In this document: piece after piece, positions 16,462-25,933 of the stretch | Layout of the letters: each line of letters starts with the position of its first letter | Numbering within the stretch: the stretch's first letter is position 1 | Source: Helicobacteraceae bacterium | GTDB lineage: Bacteria; Campylobacterota; Campylobacteria; Campylobacterales; Helicobacteraceae | Direction: 5' to 3' | DNA: 37,631 nt | Assembly: GCA_900766555.1 (NCBI GenBank) | Contig: CAAFVR010000043.1 | Span: forward strand, 1 to 37,631 | The notes under the pieces: model-generated | What the model was told of the DNA's origin: nothing | Seen by the model: only the letters and a program-made list of their open reading frames with translations | Database searches by the model: none | Translations under genes and position numbers: made by a program

Positions 16462-18273
16462 CTTATCTACAATATTTAGCTCCAAAAATGAGCCATATTT
16501 TCCGCCAACTAGAATTTCATTATTTGCAATTTGCTTATTTTTTGCAAGCCCAGGCTCCTGGCCACTATTTGGATTTATATCAAAATGCGGGAAATTACTA
16601 CCCGCGATATCTAGGCGTATGCGATGGCCCTTTTTAAAAATATTACAACTCTCAAAAAGATTTATACTAAGCTCGGCCACCATATCTTTTTGCAAAAATT
16701 CTGCCCTTTCATAGCCATTGCGATATCGCGCGCGCAAAATACCATGACTAATATTCATGACAAAACCATGCGGGTAGCTTGAGCTGGGCGGATAAACATC
16801 AATTAATTTGACGCAAAAATCGCTATCTTTTGCATCACTTTTAATAAATAATTTCACTTTTATTTGCCCGACCAAACAAATGTCGCACTCCAAAATATCA
16901 CTTTGGAAAATTAGCACATCTCCTCGCGTCTCAAATCCGCGCCCATCACCCCTAGAGCCAAAAAAGCCCGCCTGTTCGCATTGATTAAATGCGCCACCCC
17001 TAAAAATTGGCGCTCCAGAAGTGATAGCGCCGCCGATAGTTGGCACTGGATTATTTGGATCTGCAAAGAATTTATGGCTAAATTCATTTGATTTTTGAGA
17101 ACTTAGGCTTAGATCTGATTGAAAATACCATCGTTGTAACCTCGTATTTGAAAGAGGATAATTATCGCTATTGAGCCAAAAACCGCCATGATCTAGCTTA
17201 TTTTTATCATTTTTAGCCCCGCTCCCACCCCCCATAATAAAAAGCTGCACGCGCTTATTGTTGTGACTTTTTTTATTTTGCAAATGAGCTTTAAACCAAT
17301 CCAAGCGATAGCTAAGCCAATTTTGTGCAACATTGCCATCAAAAACGGCATTAGGCCCAAAATCTACATCCCCGCTATGGCTTATATTTCTATCGCCATG
17401 CAGCCATGGACCCATTATTAGATGCGGCGGCTTAGCGCGTGCTGGGCTATTAAAAGCATTGAAATTTTGCAGCGTTGAGGACACATAGACATCATACCAG
17501 CTAGACATAAAAAGCACTGGAATATCTGGCAAAGTGGCATAATATTTCTTCGCATATAGCCCAATTTTTTGCCATTCTTTACTGAAATCTCCGCTCTCCC
17601 ATTGCTTTAGCAAATAATCTTCATAATCTGGTGCATGTTTTAGTGGCGAATTGCCGCGACTCCAGGGCATTTTTTTAAACCATAGCTCCAAATCTTCATT
17701 TTCTAGCGCTTCTAAAATCTCCTTATTTTGCTTGGCCTTTGCGCTTAATTTTGCCTGTCTAAAAGCCCAAGTCGCCTGTTTTAGCTCAAAAGCGCCGCCC
17801 TGTCTAATCCCGCATTCATACGCATTAGCAAACCCGCCACTATCTAAGATCATAGTTTTTAGCCCCGGCGGATTCAAGCAGGCCGCCGCTAGTTGCGTAT
17901 GCGCCGCATAAGACAGCCCCATAGATCCGATGTGGCCATCACACCAGATCTGCTGCATTATCCATTTGTAAGTATCAAAGCCGTCATTTGCCTCATTGAT
18001 ATATTTTACAAATTCGCCCTCAGATCCGTATCGCCCCCTGCAATCTTGGAAAATTAGGGCAAATCCCGCCTCGCAAAATGCGCTAGCCATTTGTTCTCTT
18101 CTGATTTTTTCGCCATTTAGATTTATTTCAGAGCGAGAATGTGCATTTTTGTTATATGGCGTGCGCTCGATCACAACGGGATAGCGCTCACGCGCGCTTT
18201 TGGGCAAATAAATATCTGTTGCTAAATGAACGCCATCGCGCATTTTAATCATTACATTTTGTAACATTCTCAT
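16453..18273 (-). CDS. CocE/NonD-type alpha/beta hydrolase (peptidase S15 family)
   Basis: 606 residues: an S15 alpha/beta hydrolase domain, then a C-terminal jelly-roll region typical of X-Pro dipeptidyl-peptidase/cocaine-esterase relatives. The likely triad is Ser121 in GSMGLSYAA, Asp261 in SSWYDVY and His292 in GPWLHG. The oxyanion-side motif DCRGRYGSEGEF is also present. Known members cleave N-terminal dipeptides at Pro, acylate beta-lactams or split esters, so the substrate is open. There is no signal peptide, so it is probably cytoplasmic. AAGG precedes the ATG by six bases. It follows the YfcC-type transporter by eight bases on the same strand, suggesting uptake of a peptide or amide compound and its hydrolysis. 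Confidence 0.85.
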   Translation of the reverse strand: MRMLQNVMIKMRDGVHLATDIYLPKSARERYPVVIERTPYNKNAHSRSEINLNGEKIRREQMASAFCEAGFALIFQDCRGRYGSEGEFVKYINEANDGFDTYKWIMQQIWCDGHIGSMGLSYAAHTQLAAACLNPPGLKTMILDSGGFANAYECGIRQGGAFELKQATWAFRQAKLSAKAKQNKEILEALENEDLELWFKKMPWSRGNSPLKHAPDYEDYLLKQWESGDFSKEWQKIGLYAKKYYATLPDIPVLFMSSWYDVYVSSTLQNFNAFNSPARAKPPHLIMGPWLHGDRNISHSGDVDFGPNAVFDGNVAQNWLSYRLDWFKAHLQNKKSHNNKRVQLFIMGGGSGAKNDKNKLDHGGFWLNSDNYPLSNTRLQRWYFQSDLSLSSQKSNEFSHKFFADPNNPVPTIGGAITSGAPIFRGGAFNQCEQAGFFGSRGDGRGFETRGDVLIFQSDILECDICLVGQIKVKLFIKSDAKDSDFCVKLIDVYPPSSSYPHGFVMNISHGILRARYRNGYERAEFLQKDMVAELSINLFESCNIFKKGHRIRLDIAGSNFPHFDINPNSGQEPGLAKNKQIANNEILVGGKYGSFLELNIVDKLF

Positions 18274-18281
18274 TGCTTGCC

Positions 18282-19718
18282 TTAATAATTTGTATAAACG
18301 GCGATGCTTAAAAGCGCAATTGCCACAACGGCCAATATTAACACAAGTGGGAATATGAATTTAGCCCATTTTGACCATGAAACTTCGGCCGTGGCTAAGA
18401 AAATTAGTAACCCACTTGAAGTTGGCGTGATAATATTCGTTAAGCCATTACCCATTAAAAATGCCAGTATCGTGGTTTGTGGTGAAATGCCAGAGAGTTG
18501 GCCGACTGGACCCATTATTGGCATCGTAACAGCGGCCTGCCCAGATGTGGATGGAATGGCAATATCTAGTAATAATTGAGATAAAAACATATTGTAAGAA
18601 GCTAAATATGCTCCGCTAGATCCGATGAAATCGACCAAATAATGTATTAGCGTATCCAAAATCTTGCCGCGCTCTAAAATTAAGGCAACTGAGGTCGCAA
18701 GGCCAATTAATAGCGCCGCGATCATTACCTTTTTCATCCCCGAAACAAAGGCTTCTGCGGCATCACTTGGAGCAATTTTTGCAATTAACGCAAAAATTAT
18801 GCTCAAAAATAAATAATACGCCGATAGCACATTTGCCTTCCAATGCCATTGATTTGAGGCATAAACCATAAAAGCAATACCCAAAGTTAGTACAAAAAGT
18901 AACATTTTATGTTGATTACTTAGCCTTGGTCCATCAAAGCTTAGATCTGATATTTGCGTATTTTTAAGCTCATTTTTGGCCTTATATAACACAAAAGCAA
19001 TGCCAATTATCATCATGACAATATATGTTACAATTCGTAAACTAAGTCCGCTAAAAACTGGTAGTCCAAGCAACGGTTGAGCCACACTTAGCGCATATGG
19101 ATTTGTAATTGAGGCTAGATATCCCACTTTTACGGCCACGGCTACGATTGCGAGCCCTAGCACTTTGCTTAAACCAAGCTTATCCGTTAGCGCAATAACC
19201 ATTGGAATAATTAGCAAATATTCCTTCGCAAGCCCCATAAATGTGCTCCCAAATGAAAAAATGATCATCAATATTGGGATCATCATGTAGATATTTCCGC
19301 GGCTAAGCGCCAAAGCGCGCGAAAGTCCAAGCTCGATTACGCCAGATCTGTTTAGTATGCCAAACATCCCGCCGATAAATAACACCATGAAAATTAGCCC
19401 GCTTTGTTTGATAATCCCATCTGGAATTGCTTGTAACATATCCGCGATACCTACGGGTTTTGCGGATATTGCGGAGCTGGCGCGAGTTGTTTTATCAGTT
19501 AGATTTTGCGTAATTAAATCTTTGGCACTAATGTGTTTTTCAATCACAGTGTAACTATTTGGAACAACCAATTTATTTTGTCTTTTATATTCGCCAGATG
19601 GCAAAATAAATGTGAGCGCGGTTGTAATAATCACGATGCAAAACATAATAATCGCTGGATTTATGCCTTTGTTTATCGCTTTTTGATTCATGCTGTAACT
19701 TTTGGAAATTTGATTCAT
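18282..19718 (-). CDS. YfcC-family (DcuC-like superfamily) membrane transporter
   Basis: A polytopic membrane protein of about 478 residues with roughly 12 hydrophobic segments. Family landmarks are TFILPSGEYKR near the N-terminus, GGMFGILNRSGVIE, the ITNPYALSVAQPLLGLP segment and the SGQAAVTMPIMGP segment near the C-terminus. Such proteins are annotated as basic amino-acid antiporters or C4-dicarboxylate-type carriers, and few have been tested. The start is uncertain: the frame is open from a TTG at 19760, with ATGs at 19718 and 19691 and no clear ribosome site for any. I use 19718. The hydrolase gene follows after eight bases. Confidence 0.82.
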   Translation of the reverse strand: MNQISKSYSMNQKAINKGINPAIIMFCIVIITTALTFILPSGEYKRQNKLVVPNSYTVIEKHISAKDLITQNLTDKTTRASSAISAKPVGIADMLQAIPDGIIKQSGLIFMVLFIGGMFGILNRSGVIELGLSRALALSRGNIYMMIPILMIIFSFGSTFMGLAKEYLLIIPMVIALTDKLGLSKVLGLAIVAVAVKVGYLASITNPYALSVAQPLLGLPVFSGLSLRIVTYIVMMIIGIAFVLYKAKNELKNTQISDLSFDGPRLSNQHKMLLFVLTLGIAFMVYASNQWHWKANVLSAYYLFLSIIFALIAKIAPSDAAEAFVSGMKKVMIAALLIGLATSVALILERGKILDTLIHYLVDFIGSSGAYLASYNMFLSQLLLDIAIPSTSGQAAVTMPIMGPVGQLSGISPQTTILAFLMGNGLTNIITPTSSGLLIFLATAEVSWSKWAKFIFPLVLILAVVAIALLSIAVYTNY

Positions 19719-19808
19719 TGTATATTTTATGCAGCTCTTTTGGGTAATTTCAGACTCCAAAAATGGTAGATATGTTACTTTTTGCTACATCTATTTTTAT
19801 TTTTTATT

Positions 19809-20453
19809 TTATTTGTGGCCACTTCGGATCTGGCGCAATATCTCTAATGTCTTTTTATGATTTTTTACAAAATCACTATGCGCAAATTCATTACAATAAT
19901 TACTAATGCAAAATATCCCCAAAACTGGGATATTAAAGGCCAGCCCAACGCGCCAAATCGCATAAAATTCCATATTTTCTAAAATTATTTTCCGCTCTTT
20001 CATAAAATTAGCAAAGCCTACATCCATTGAGATAAAGTTACTAGAATTCACAATCGCTTCTTTCGCCCCAGACAAAACTTGCTCTTTTTGTGCAAGATCT
20101 TTGCTACTTTTAGTAACATCAGACCACCAGATCGGATCTAGCGGACAATAGCTCTTATTAAAAGCATAGCTTTGCTCAATTTGTGTAGCGCAAGTCGCAT
20201 AAAATGTCGATAAAAGCGGTATTTCATAATCATAACTCCCCGCAGATCCGATAAATATAATACGCTCTATCGCATCTTTTTGGGCGACATAATCGCCGCC
20301 CTTTTCGCCATTTGCACCGCCATCTCTGCCTTTTACATTGCATTCGCATAGCTTTTTTGTCAAATTTATACTCGCATTCATTAGTCCAATGCCAATTGGT
20401 TGCGTATTTTCAATAAGTTCGATATCACCCGCACATAAAAACATCGTTTTCAT
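19809..20453 (-). CDS. Nucleoside phosphorylase-like protein (annotated as purine-nucleoside phosphorylase in related genomes)
   Basis: 214 residues from the ATG at 20453, chosen because AAAGGG lies a few bases upstream. The frame extends 26 more Lys/Arg-rich codons to 20531 that look like untranslated leader. Weak but recognisable family features are GIGLMNASINLTK, IIFIGSAGSYDYEIP (the GxAG loop) and MDVGFANFMK...ILENMEFYAIWRVG, where NME matches the substrate-binding Met-Glu of the superfamily. The likely role is purine salvage by phosphorolysis or hydrolysis. A futalosine- or MTA-type nucleosidase role is an alternative that I cannot exclude. It is divergent from ksgA. Confidence 0.62.
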   Translation of the reverse strand: MKTMFLCAGDIELIENTQPIGIGLMNASINLTKKLCECNVKGRDGGANGEKGGDYVAQKDAIERIIFIGSAGSYDYEIPLLSTFYATCATQIEQSYAFNKSYCPLDPIWWSDVTKSSKDLAQKEQVLSGAKEAIVNSSNFISMDVGFANFMKERKIILENMEFYAIWRVGLAFNIPVLGIFCISNYCNEFAHSDFVKNHKKTLEILRQIRSGHK

Positions 20454-20475
20454 TATTGCCCTTTCCCTTTCTCTT

Positions 20476-20493
20476 TTTTGCTTTTGCTTTTGC
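20476..20493. repeat. Hexamer TTTTGC x3 upstream of the nucleoside phosphorylase gene
   Basis: Three perfect copies of TTTTGC, read GCAAAA toward the leftward gene. They sit about 23 bases before its start, in the divergent gap with ksgA. Copy-number change would alter promoter or leader spacing. Confidence 0.6.
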
Positions 20494-20572
20494 TTTATTT
20501 TGTGCCTTTTGTACGTTTGCTTGAGTGTCAAAAAATTGCTAAAATTTTAACTTATAAGATAAAGTTCTGTTA

Positions 20573-21427
20573 ATGGATTTTTCACACATTAGACCCATTA
20601 AGCCAAATAAAAAGTTGGGTCAGAACTTTTTAAGAGATGACGCTGTAAAAATGCAGATCCTCCAATCCATTTCCGACATTTGGGCCATACCCGATGTTGG
20701 GGCTAAAAATGATCTAAAGATCGTTGAAATCGGGGCTGGCTTGGGTGATTTAAGCGATTTATTACTTAGATCTTATGATGTTTTAAGTTATGAAATAGAT
20801 GCAAAATTATGTGAATTTTTGCATCAAAAGTACGCCAAAGAGATAGAGTGCAAGAAATTTGAACTAAAAAATGCAGATGTCTTGAAGCTAGAAAATGGCC
20901 ATTTTTGGCTATGTGAAAGACCCTATATTTTGGTATCAAATCTCCCCTATTATGTGGCAACGCACATAATCTTAAAGGCGCTAAAAGACCCGCTTTGTAA
21001 GGGATTAATTGTAATGACACAAAAAGAAGTTGCACAAAAATTTTGCGATAATTTTGCGAATGCGCTAAGCGTGATAACTAGCCATTTTGGGAGCGCGAAA
21101 TTGCTTTTTGATGTGCCAAAAACTGCTTTTTATCCGCAGCCAAAAGTGCAATCTAGCGTTTTTAGCATCAAAAAGACTAATTTTAAGCCGCTAGATCCGA
21201 TCTTTGAGCGATTTTTGAAAGCAGCTTTTAGCCATCCGCGCAAAATGCTTTTAAAAAATCTTAAAGCTAGCTTTGATTGCGACTTTGAGCGTATTTTTAA
21301 GCAATTAGATCTAAATAATAAAATCCGCCCAAGCGAGATAGAACCAAAAATCTATTTTGATATTTTTAATTTTACAAAGGATGAAATATGCCAGATAACT
21401 TCGATCAATTCGACCAAAATGAAATAA
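20573..21427 (+). CDS. ksgA: 16S rRNA (A1518/A1519) dimethyltransferase
   Basis: Dimethylates two adjacent adenines in helix 45 of 16S rRNA late in 30S assembly. Motifs in order are KKLGQNFLRDD near the N-terminus, VEIGAGLGDLS (SAM-binding motif I), VSNLPYYVATHI (catalytic NLPY) and FYPQPKVQSSVF. The 284 residues have the normal length. A possible TATAAG box at 20553-20558 lies very close, giving a very short leader. The last 40 bases overlap rnj. Confidence 0.95.
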   Translation: MDFSHIRPIKPNKKLGQNFLRDDAVKMQILQSISDIWAIPDVGAKNDLKIVEIGAGLGDLSDLLLRSYDVLSYEIDAKLCEFLHQKYAKEIECKKFELKNADVLKLENGHFWLCERPYILVSNLPYYVATHIILKALKDPLCKGLIVMTQKEVAQKFCDNFANALSVITSHFGSAKLLFDVPKTAFYPQPKVQSSVFSIKKTNFKPLDPIFERFLKAAFSHPRKMLLKNLKASFDCDFERIFKQLDLNNKIRPSEIEPKIYFDIFNFTKDEICQITSINSTKMK

Positions 21428-23934
21428 AAGCGCCTCCAGTGCGAACTTTCAGACCAAGGAAAAGGCCGCCTGAAAATAAAGAAGCCAAAAACGACACAGA
21501 AGAATCTCCAAAAAGAGGCAATCGTATACAAAGCGCGCGAGCTAATGCGCCACAAGAAAATTCTAGAGAAAAATCTAGATTTGATAAGCGCCCAAATCGC
21601 CCTGCAAATGAAGCTCAAAATAAAGAGCTAAAACGTGGTGTGATAGCCAATACGCGCATACAAAAATCAAGCCTAAATCCGCATTTCAAACTGGATCTAA
21701 ACTCAAAAGCCAAGATCCGCATAACGCCACTTGGCGGCTTGGGCGAAATCGGCGGAAATATGATGGTAATTGAGAGCGAAAAAAGCGCAATAATAATTGA
21801 TGTTGGCATGAGCTTCCCAGATGCTGATATGCACGGTGTAAATATCCTAGTGCCAGATTTCAGCTATTTGCATGTGATAAAAGACAAAATCGCTGGCGTA
21901 TTGATAACGCATGCGCACGAAGATCACATAGGCGGGGTGCCATATTTGTACAAAGAATTTGATTTCCCGCTTTATGGTACGCCACTCCCGCTTGGATTAA
22001 TTGGCGCAAAATTTGATGAACATGGGCTCAAAAAAGCGCGCAATCATTTTCGCATCGTGGAAAAACGCTCGCCCGTGCAAATTGGAGATTTTGAAGTTGA
22101 ATGGATACATATAACACATTCAATTGTGGATAGTTCAGCACTTGCTATCACAACTGAGGCTGGCGTGATATTACATACTGGCGATTTTAAAATTGATCAT
22201 ACGCCAATTGATGGCTTGCCAACAGATCTACACCGCTTGGCATATTATGGCGAAAGAGGCGTTATGTTGATGATGTCAGATTCGACAAATTCGCATCGCG
22301 CCGGATCTACCGCGAGCGAGGCAAGCGTTGGGCCAACATTTGATGCACTCTTTAAAAATGCAAGAGGGCGCGTAATTATGAGCACCTTTTCCTCAAATAT
22401 ACATCGCGTGTATCAAGCCATAACATATGGGATAAAATATGGCCGAAAAGTCTCAGTAATTGGCCGCTCAATGGAAAAAAATCTAGACATAGCGCGCGAG
22501 CTAGGCTATATAGATTTGCCAGCAAATATTTTTATCGAAGCACATGAGGTCTCAAGCTACAAAGATGACGAAGTTTTAATCGTAACTACTGGATCACAGG
22601 GCGAGACGATGAGCGCGCTATATCGCATGGCAACAGATGAACATCGTCACATCAAAATAAAACCCACAGATACAATAATCCTAAGCTCAAAAGCTATCCC
22701 CGGCAATGAAGGCAGCGTATCTGTAGTATTAAATTATTTGATAAAAGCTGGTGCCACTGTGGCTTATCAAGACTTTAGTGAAATCCACGTAAGCGGCCAC
22801 GCAGCACAAGAAGAGCAGAAATTAATGTTAAGGTTAATTAAGCCTAAGTTTTTCCTCCCCGTGCATGGCGAATACAATCATGTAAATAAACATAAAGAAA
22901 CGGCCATAAAATGCGGCGTCTTAGAAAAAAATATATTATTAATGGATGGCGGCGATCAAATCGAAGTAAATCCAAACTATATGAAAAAGATTAGATCCGT
23001 TAAAAATGGCAAAACCTATATCGATAATAATACTTATGACACGATCGAACCAGCGCTTGTGGGCGAGCGCCAAGTGCTAGCGGATGCTGGGCTCTTAATT
23101 TTTATGGCCAAATTTGACAAAGATACTCAAGCTCTCAAAAAAGATTCGCTAATTACAACAATTGGCATGATAAATCCAAGAGAAGAAAGCGCCTTTTCAA
23201 AAGAACTTTTTGACACATTAGAAATGCATATCAAAACGCTAAATCCAAGTATTTTTAGCAAGCCAAATTTATTAGAAGACAATATACGAAATCTGCTTCG
23301 CAAAATCCTATTAAAAAAGACAAAAAAATATCCAGCTATCGTAATACACGGCATAAGCCAAGATGCACCCAAAAAATACGCCCAAAATATGGACGAAACA
23401 AGACATGGTAAAAAATCACGAAATGCCCGCAACGATAGAAATGATAAAAATGATAGAAACGAGCGAAGCACCCAAAATGCCCGAGCTGCCCGAGCCACCC
23501 AAGTCGACAGGGGCGATAAAAGCTACAGAAATGATAGAAGCGATAGGAATGACAGAACCTCGCGCAACAGAAGACAAAGCAACAGCATACAAGATGGCGA
23601 AATAACACAAGAATCTCTAACCACCCAAGCATCCAAAGAAAACATGGGCCCTCGTGAAAATCGCGCTCCTCGAGAAAATAGAGAATTTAGAGAACCTCGT
23701 GAAAACATGAGCACAAGGCCAAGGCGAGGCGAGCCTCACTTCAGATCTAAGGCGCCTAGATCACCACGAGAATCACGAGAACCACGCGAGCTACGAGAAA
23801 ACAGTAGTCCCAGAGAAAATAGAGCTCCACGAGAACCCCGAGAACCCCGCGAATTACGCGCAGATATAGATAAATCTAAAAATCTAGAAAATATAAAAAA
23901 TCTAGGAAACCCAAGTGAAGCCTTTGAGCAATAA
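21388..23934 (+). CDS. rnj: Ribonuclease J with a long Arg-rich C-terminal tail
   Basis: A metallo-beta-lactamase-fold ribonuclease with 5'-exo- and endonuclease activity, the main mRNA-decay enzyme in Helicobacter, where it acts with the helicase RhpA. Residues 1-100 form a charged N-terminal extension like that of H. pylori RNase J. The catalytic HAHEDH is at 175-180, with GDFKIDHTP, SDSTNSHRAG and HVSGHA further on. The core ends near residue 670. Residues about 672-848 are low complexity, first RND/RNE repeats and then PRE/PREN repeats, strongly basic. As I recall H. pylori RNase J is about 690 residues, so this tail is extra. AAAGGA precedes the ATG inside the end of ksgA; the stop lies 20 bases inside kdsD. 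Confidence 0.94.
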   Translation: MPDNFDQFDQNEIKAPPVRTFRPRKRPPENKEAKNDTEESPKRGNRIQSARANAPQENSREKSRFDKRPNRPANEAQNKELKRGVIANTRIQKSSLNPHFKLDLNSKAKIRITPLGGLGEIGGNMMVIESEKSAIIIDVGMSFPDADMHGVNILVPDFSYLHVIKDKIAGVLITHAHEDHIGGVPYLYKEFDFPLYGTPLPLGLIGAKFDEHGLKKARNHFRIVEKRSPVQIGDFEVEWIHITHSIVDSSALAITTEAGVILHTGDFKIDHTPIDGLPTDLHRLAYYGERGVMLMMSDSTNSHRAGSTASEASVGPTFDALFKNARGRVIMSTFSSNIHRVYQAITYGIKYGRKVSVIGRSMEKNLDIARELGYIDLPANIFIEAHEVSSYKDDEVLIVTTGSQGETMSALYRMATDEHRHIKIKPTDTIILSSKAIPGNEGSVSVVLNYLIKAGATVAYQDFSEIHVSGHAAQEEQKLMLRLIKPKFFLPVHGEYNHVNKHKETAIKCGVLEKNILLMDGGDQIEVNPNYMKKIRSVKNGKTYIDNNTYDTIEPALVGERQVLADAGLLIFMAKFDKDTQALKKDSLITTIGMINPREESAFSKELFDTLEMHIKTLNPSIFSKPNLLEDNIRNLLRKILLKKTKKYPAIVIHGISQDAPKKYAQNMDETRHGKKSRNARNDRNDKNDRNERSTQNARAARATQVDRGDKSYRNDRSDRNDRTSRNRRQSNSIQDGEITQESLTTQASKENMGPRENRAPRENREFREPRENMSTRPRRGEPHFRSKAPRSPRESREPRELRENSSPRENRAPREPREPRELRADIDKSKNLENIKNLGNPSEAFEQ

Positions 23935-24877
23935 TGCAATTTTGCGCGAAGTGCTAGATCTAGAAGCAAAGCAGCTTTTAGATTATGATTTAAGCCTTGC
24001 AAATTGGGAAGAAATTTGTAAGCTGATTTTAAGTGCAAAAGGCAAGGTCGTATTTTTAGGCGTTGGCAAAAGTGGCTTGATTGCGCGCAAAATCTCGGCC
24101 ACCTTTGCAAGCACTGGGACTGCGAGCTTTTTTGTACATCCCACAGAAGCGCTGCATGGCGATTTGGGAGCCATACAAAATGGCGATATTATTTTTGCAC
24201 TAAGCTATAGCGGCGAATCTAGCGAGTTGCTAGATCCGATAATGCACCTCAAAAGGCAGGGCTTTTCTGTAATATCAATGACCAAAAATGCCTCATCACT
24301 CGCGAATGCATCGGATCTAACAATCCCAATTAAAATAACACAAGAAGCCTGCCCGTTAAATGCCGCGCCAACTTGTTCTACCACGCTTTGTTTAGCGCTT
24401 GGCGATGCATTAGCGATATTGCTTATGCAAAAGCGCGACTTTAAAACAGAGCATTTTGCAAATTTTCATCCCGGCGGCAAATTGGGCAAAAAGCTTTTTG
24501 TAAAAATTAAAGATCTAATGCAAAGTGAAAATCTCCCGCTAATTTCGCCACAAACGAAATTACAAGATGCCATTTTAATAATGTCAGAAGCGCGCCTTGG
24601 CGGTGCGATTTTGACATCAGATAAAAAGCTAGTTGGCATATTGAGTGATGGCGATTTGCGACGCGCTATGCTAAGGCCAGATTTCAGCTTGCAAAATGAA
24701 GTGCGCCTTTATGCCACGATGAATGCCAAATTTGTAAATGATCAAAATATGCTAGCTTTTGATGCATTAGCACTAATGGAAAAAAGCAAAATACAGCTCC
24801 TTGTGATTTGTGAGAATAATCGCGTAATTGGCGCGCTGCATCTGCACAGCTTAATTTCAGCTGGAATTGGGAACTAG
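23915..24877 (+). CDS. kdsD: Arabinose-5-phosphate isomerase (KdsD/KpsF)
   Basis: Interconverts ribulose-5-phosphate and arabinose-5-phosphate, the first step toward KDO for the LPS core. An N-terminal SIS domain contains FLGVGKSGLIARKI and SYSGESSELL. GDALAILLMQKR and FHPGGKLGK lead into two CBS domains (about 200-320). The 320-residue length is normal. The start is GTG with AGGAA upstream, inside the end of rnj. It is often named kpsF; I see no capsule genes nearby, so the LPS role is more likely. Confidence 0.92.
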   Translation: MKPLSNNAILREVLDLEAKQLLDYDLSLANWEEICKLILSAKGKVVFLGVGKSGLIARKISATFASTGTASFFVHPTEALHGDLGAIQNGDIIFALSYSGESSELLDPIMHLKRQGFSVISMTKNASSLANASDLTIPIKITQEACPLNAAPTCSTTLCLALGDALAILLMQKRDFKTEHFANFHPGGKLGKKLFVKIKDLMQSENLPLISPQTKLQDAILIMSEARLGGAILTSDKKLVGILSDGDLRRAMLRPDFSLQNEVRLYATMNAKFVNDQNMLAFDALALMEKSKIQLLVICENNRVIGALHLHSLISAGIGN

Positions 24878-24878
24878 C

Positions 24879-25910
24879 TTGGATTTTGTCCTTTTTTATC
24901 GCGACCCGCTCTTTGGCGTGATAATGTTTGTGGCAATAATTGCCGCAATCGCATTGCTTGATTATTCGCGCAGCAAATACAAGGCAAAAAAAAAGCGAGC
25001 CTCGCTGCAAAATCTAGCCAAAAGCTACGAAACAGACGAATTAAATGAAGACATAATCGAATTTGTCAAAAAGGCGCAAAATTCCATCCCATCTTTAATG
25101 TTAATTGCCAAAAGCCTAAGCCAAAGCGGCAAAACGCAGATGGCTATACAGATCTATCTAAGCCTCCTTGAAGCCATCAAAAACGAAAGTGAAAAAATAA
25201 TAGTCCTAGAAGCCCTAGGTCTTGCCTACATGGAAGCTGGATTTTTGGAACGCTCAAAAGGGATTTTCATCCAGATCTTAGAAAATTTCCCCAAAAATCC
25301 GACGATTTTAACAAATCTTATGATCTGTCATGAAAGCATGGGCGAATATCAAAGCGCGCTAGATGTTTTGCAATGTCTAGACGAGCTAGAAAGCAATAAT
25401 CTTTTTGCGCAAAATAAAGCATTTTTGGAGCTCATGATTTTGATAAATTCGCCTAACATCCCGCTTGAACTAAAAGCCAAAAGGGCTAAAAAGCTATCTT
25501 TTCATCACATTTTTTTGCAAAAAATTACACTCAAATTTCTAAAAGAGACAGATCTGTATAGCTTTTGGGAATATGCGCTGCAAAATCCTAATCTAGCGCA
25601 TATGATTGATATTTTCTGGGATTTTAAGCTAGATGATTTGCCCAAAAATGTGAGCTCAAATCCAGATCTGTATGAGATTTTCACAGCCAAGGGCTATTTA
25701 AAAGATGGCCTGCAAAATAAATCAAATCTAAAAATCTTTGAGCTTGAGGCGCTAAAACTGCTAAATAAAAATGAAGATGTATATGCTGATATTTATTTTG
25801 AATATCGCTGCAGCTCATGCCATAGCTTGCATCCATTTGATAGCCCAAGATGCCCCGTATGCAAAGAACTCGGCACGCTAGATCCGGTATTAAAATTAGC
25901 AAAAGTATAA
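24879..25910 (+). CDS. LapB/YciM-like TPR protein with zinc ribbon
   Basis: A membrane-anchored protein of about 343 residues. One N-terminal span (about 6-25, VIMFVAIIAAIALLDY) is followed by a basic stretch and TPR-like helical repeats. A C-terminal ribbon, CSSC then ten residues then CPVC, matches the rubredoxin-like metal site of LapB. LapB in enterobacteria controls LpxC turnover and LPS assembly, and its place right after kdsD fits, but the functional transfer is inference. I prefer the TTG at 24879 because GGGAA lies five bases before it. The frame extends to a TTG at 24867 inside kdsD. The stop falls inside a short tandem repeat. Confidence 0.72.
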   Translation: MDFVLFYRDPLFGVIMFVAIIAAIALLDYSRSKYKAKKKRASLQNLAKSYETDELNEDIIEFVKKAQNSIPSLMLIAKSLSQSGKTQMAIQIYLSLLEAIKNESEKIIVLEALGLAYMEAGFLERSKGIFIQILENFPKNPTILTNLMICHESMGEYQSALDVLQCLDELESNNLFAQNKAFLELMILINSPNIPLELKAKRAKKLSFHHIFLQKITLKFLKETDLYSFWEYALQNPNLAHMIDIFWDFKLDDLPKNVSSNPDLYEIFTAKGYLKDGLQNKSNLKIFELEALKLLNKNEDVYADIYFEYRCSSCHSLHPFDSPRCPVCKELGTLDPVLKLAKV

Positions 25911-25933
25911 AAGTATAAAGGTATAAAGGTGCA
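25902..25933 (+). repeat. 8-bp tandem repeat (AARGTATA-type), about four units
   Basis: Units read AAAGTATA, AAAGTATA, AAGGTATA, AAGGTGCA. They span the stop of the LapB-like gene (TAA at 25908-25910) and supply AAAGG sequences upstream of rnhA. A change in unit number could add C-terminal residues or shift the rnhA ribosome site. Confidence 0.7.

Noticed and set aside
20454..20531. Lys/Arg-rich N-terminal extension of the nucleoside phosphorylase
   Set aside because: It is read from purine repeats; the ATG at 20453 has AAAGGG just upstream and starts the conserved part.
23336..23714. Several minus-strand ORFs rich in Phe, Ser and Leu
   Set aside because: Reverse frames of the RNase J repeat tail.
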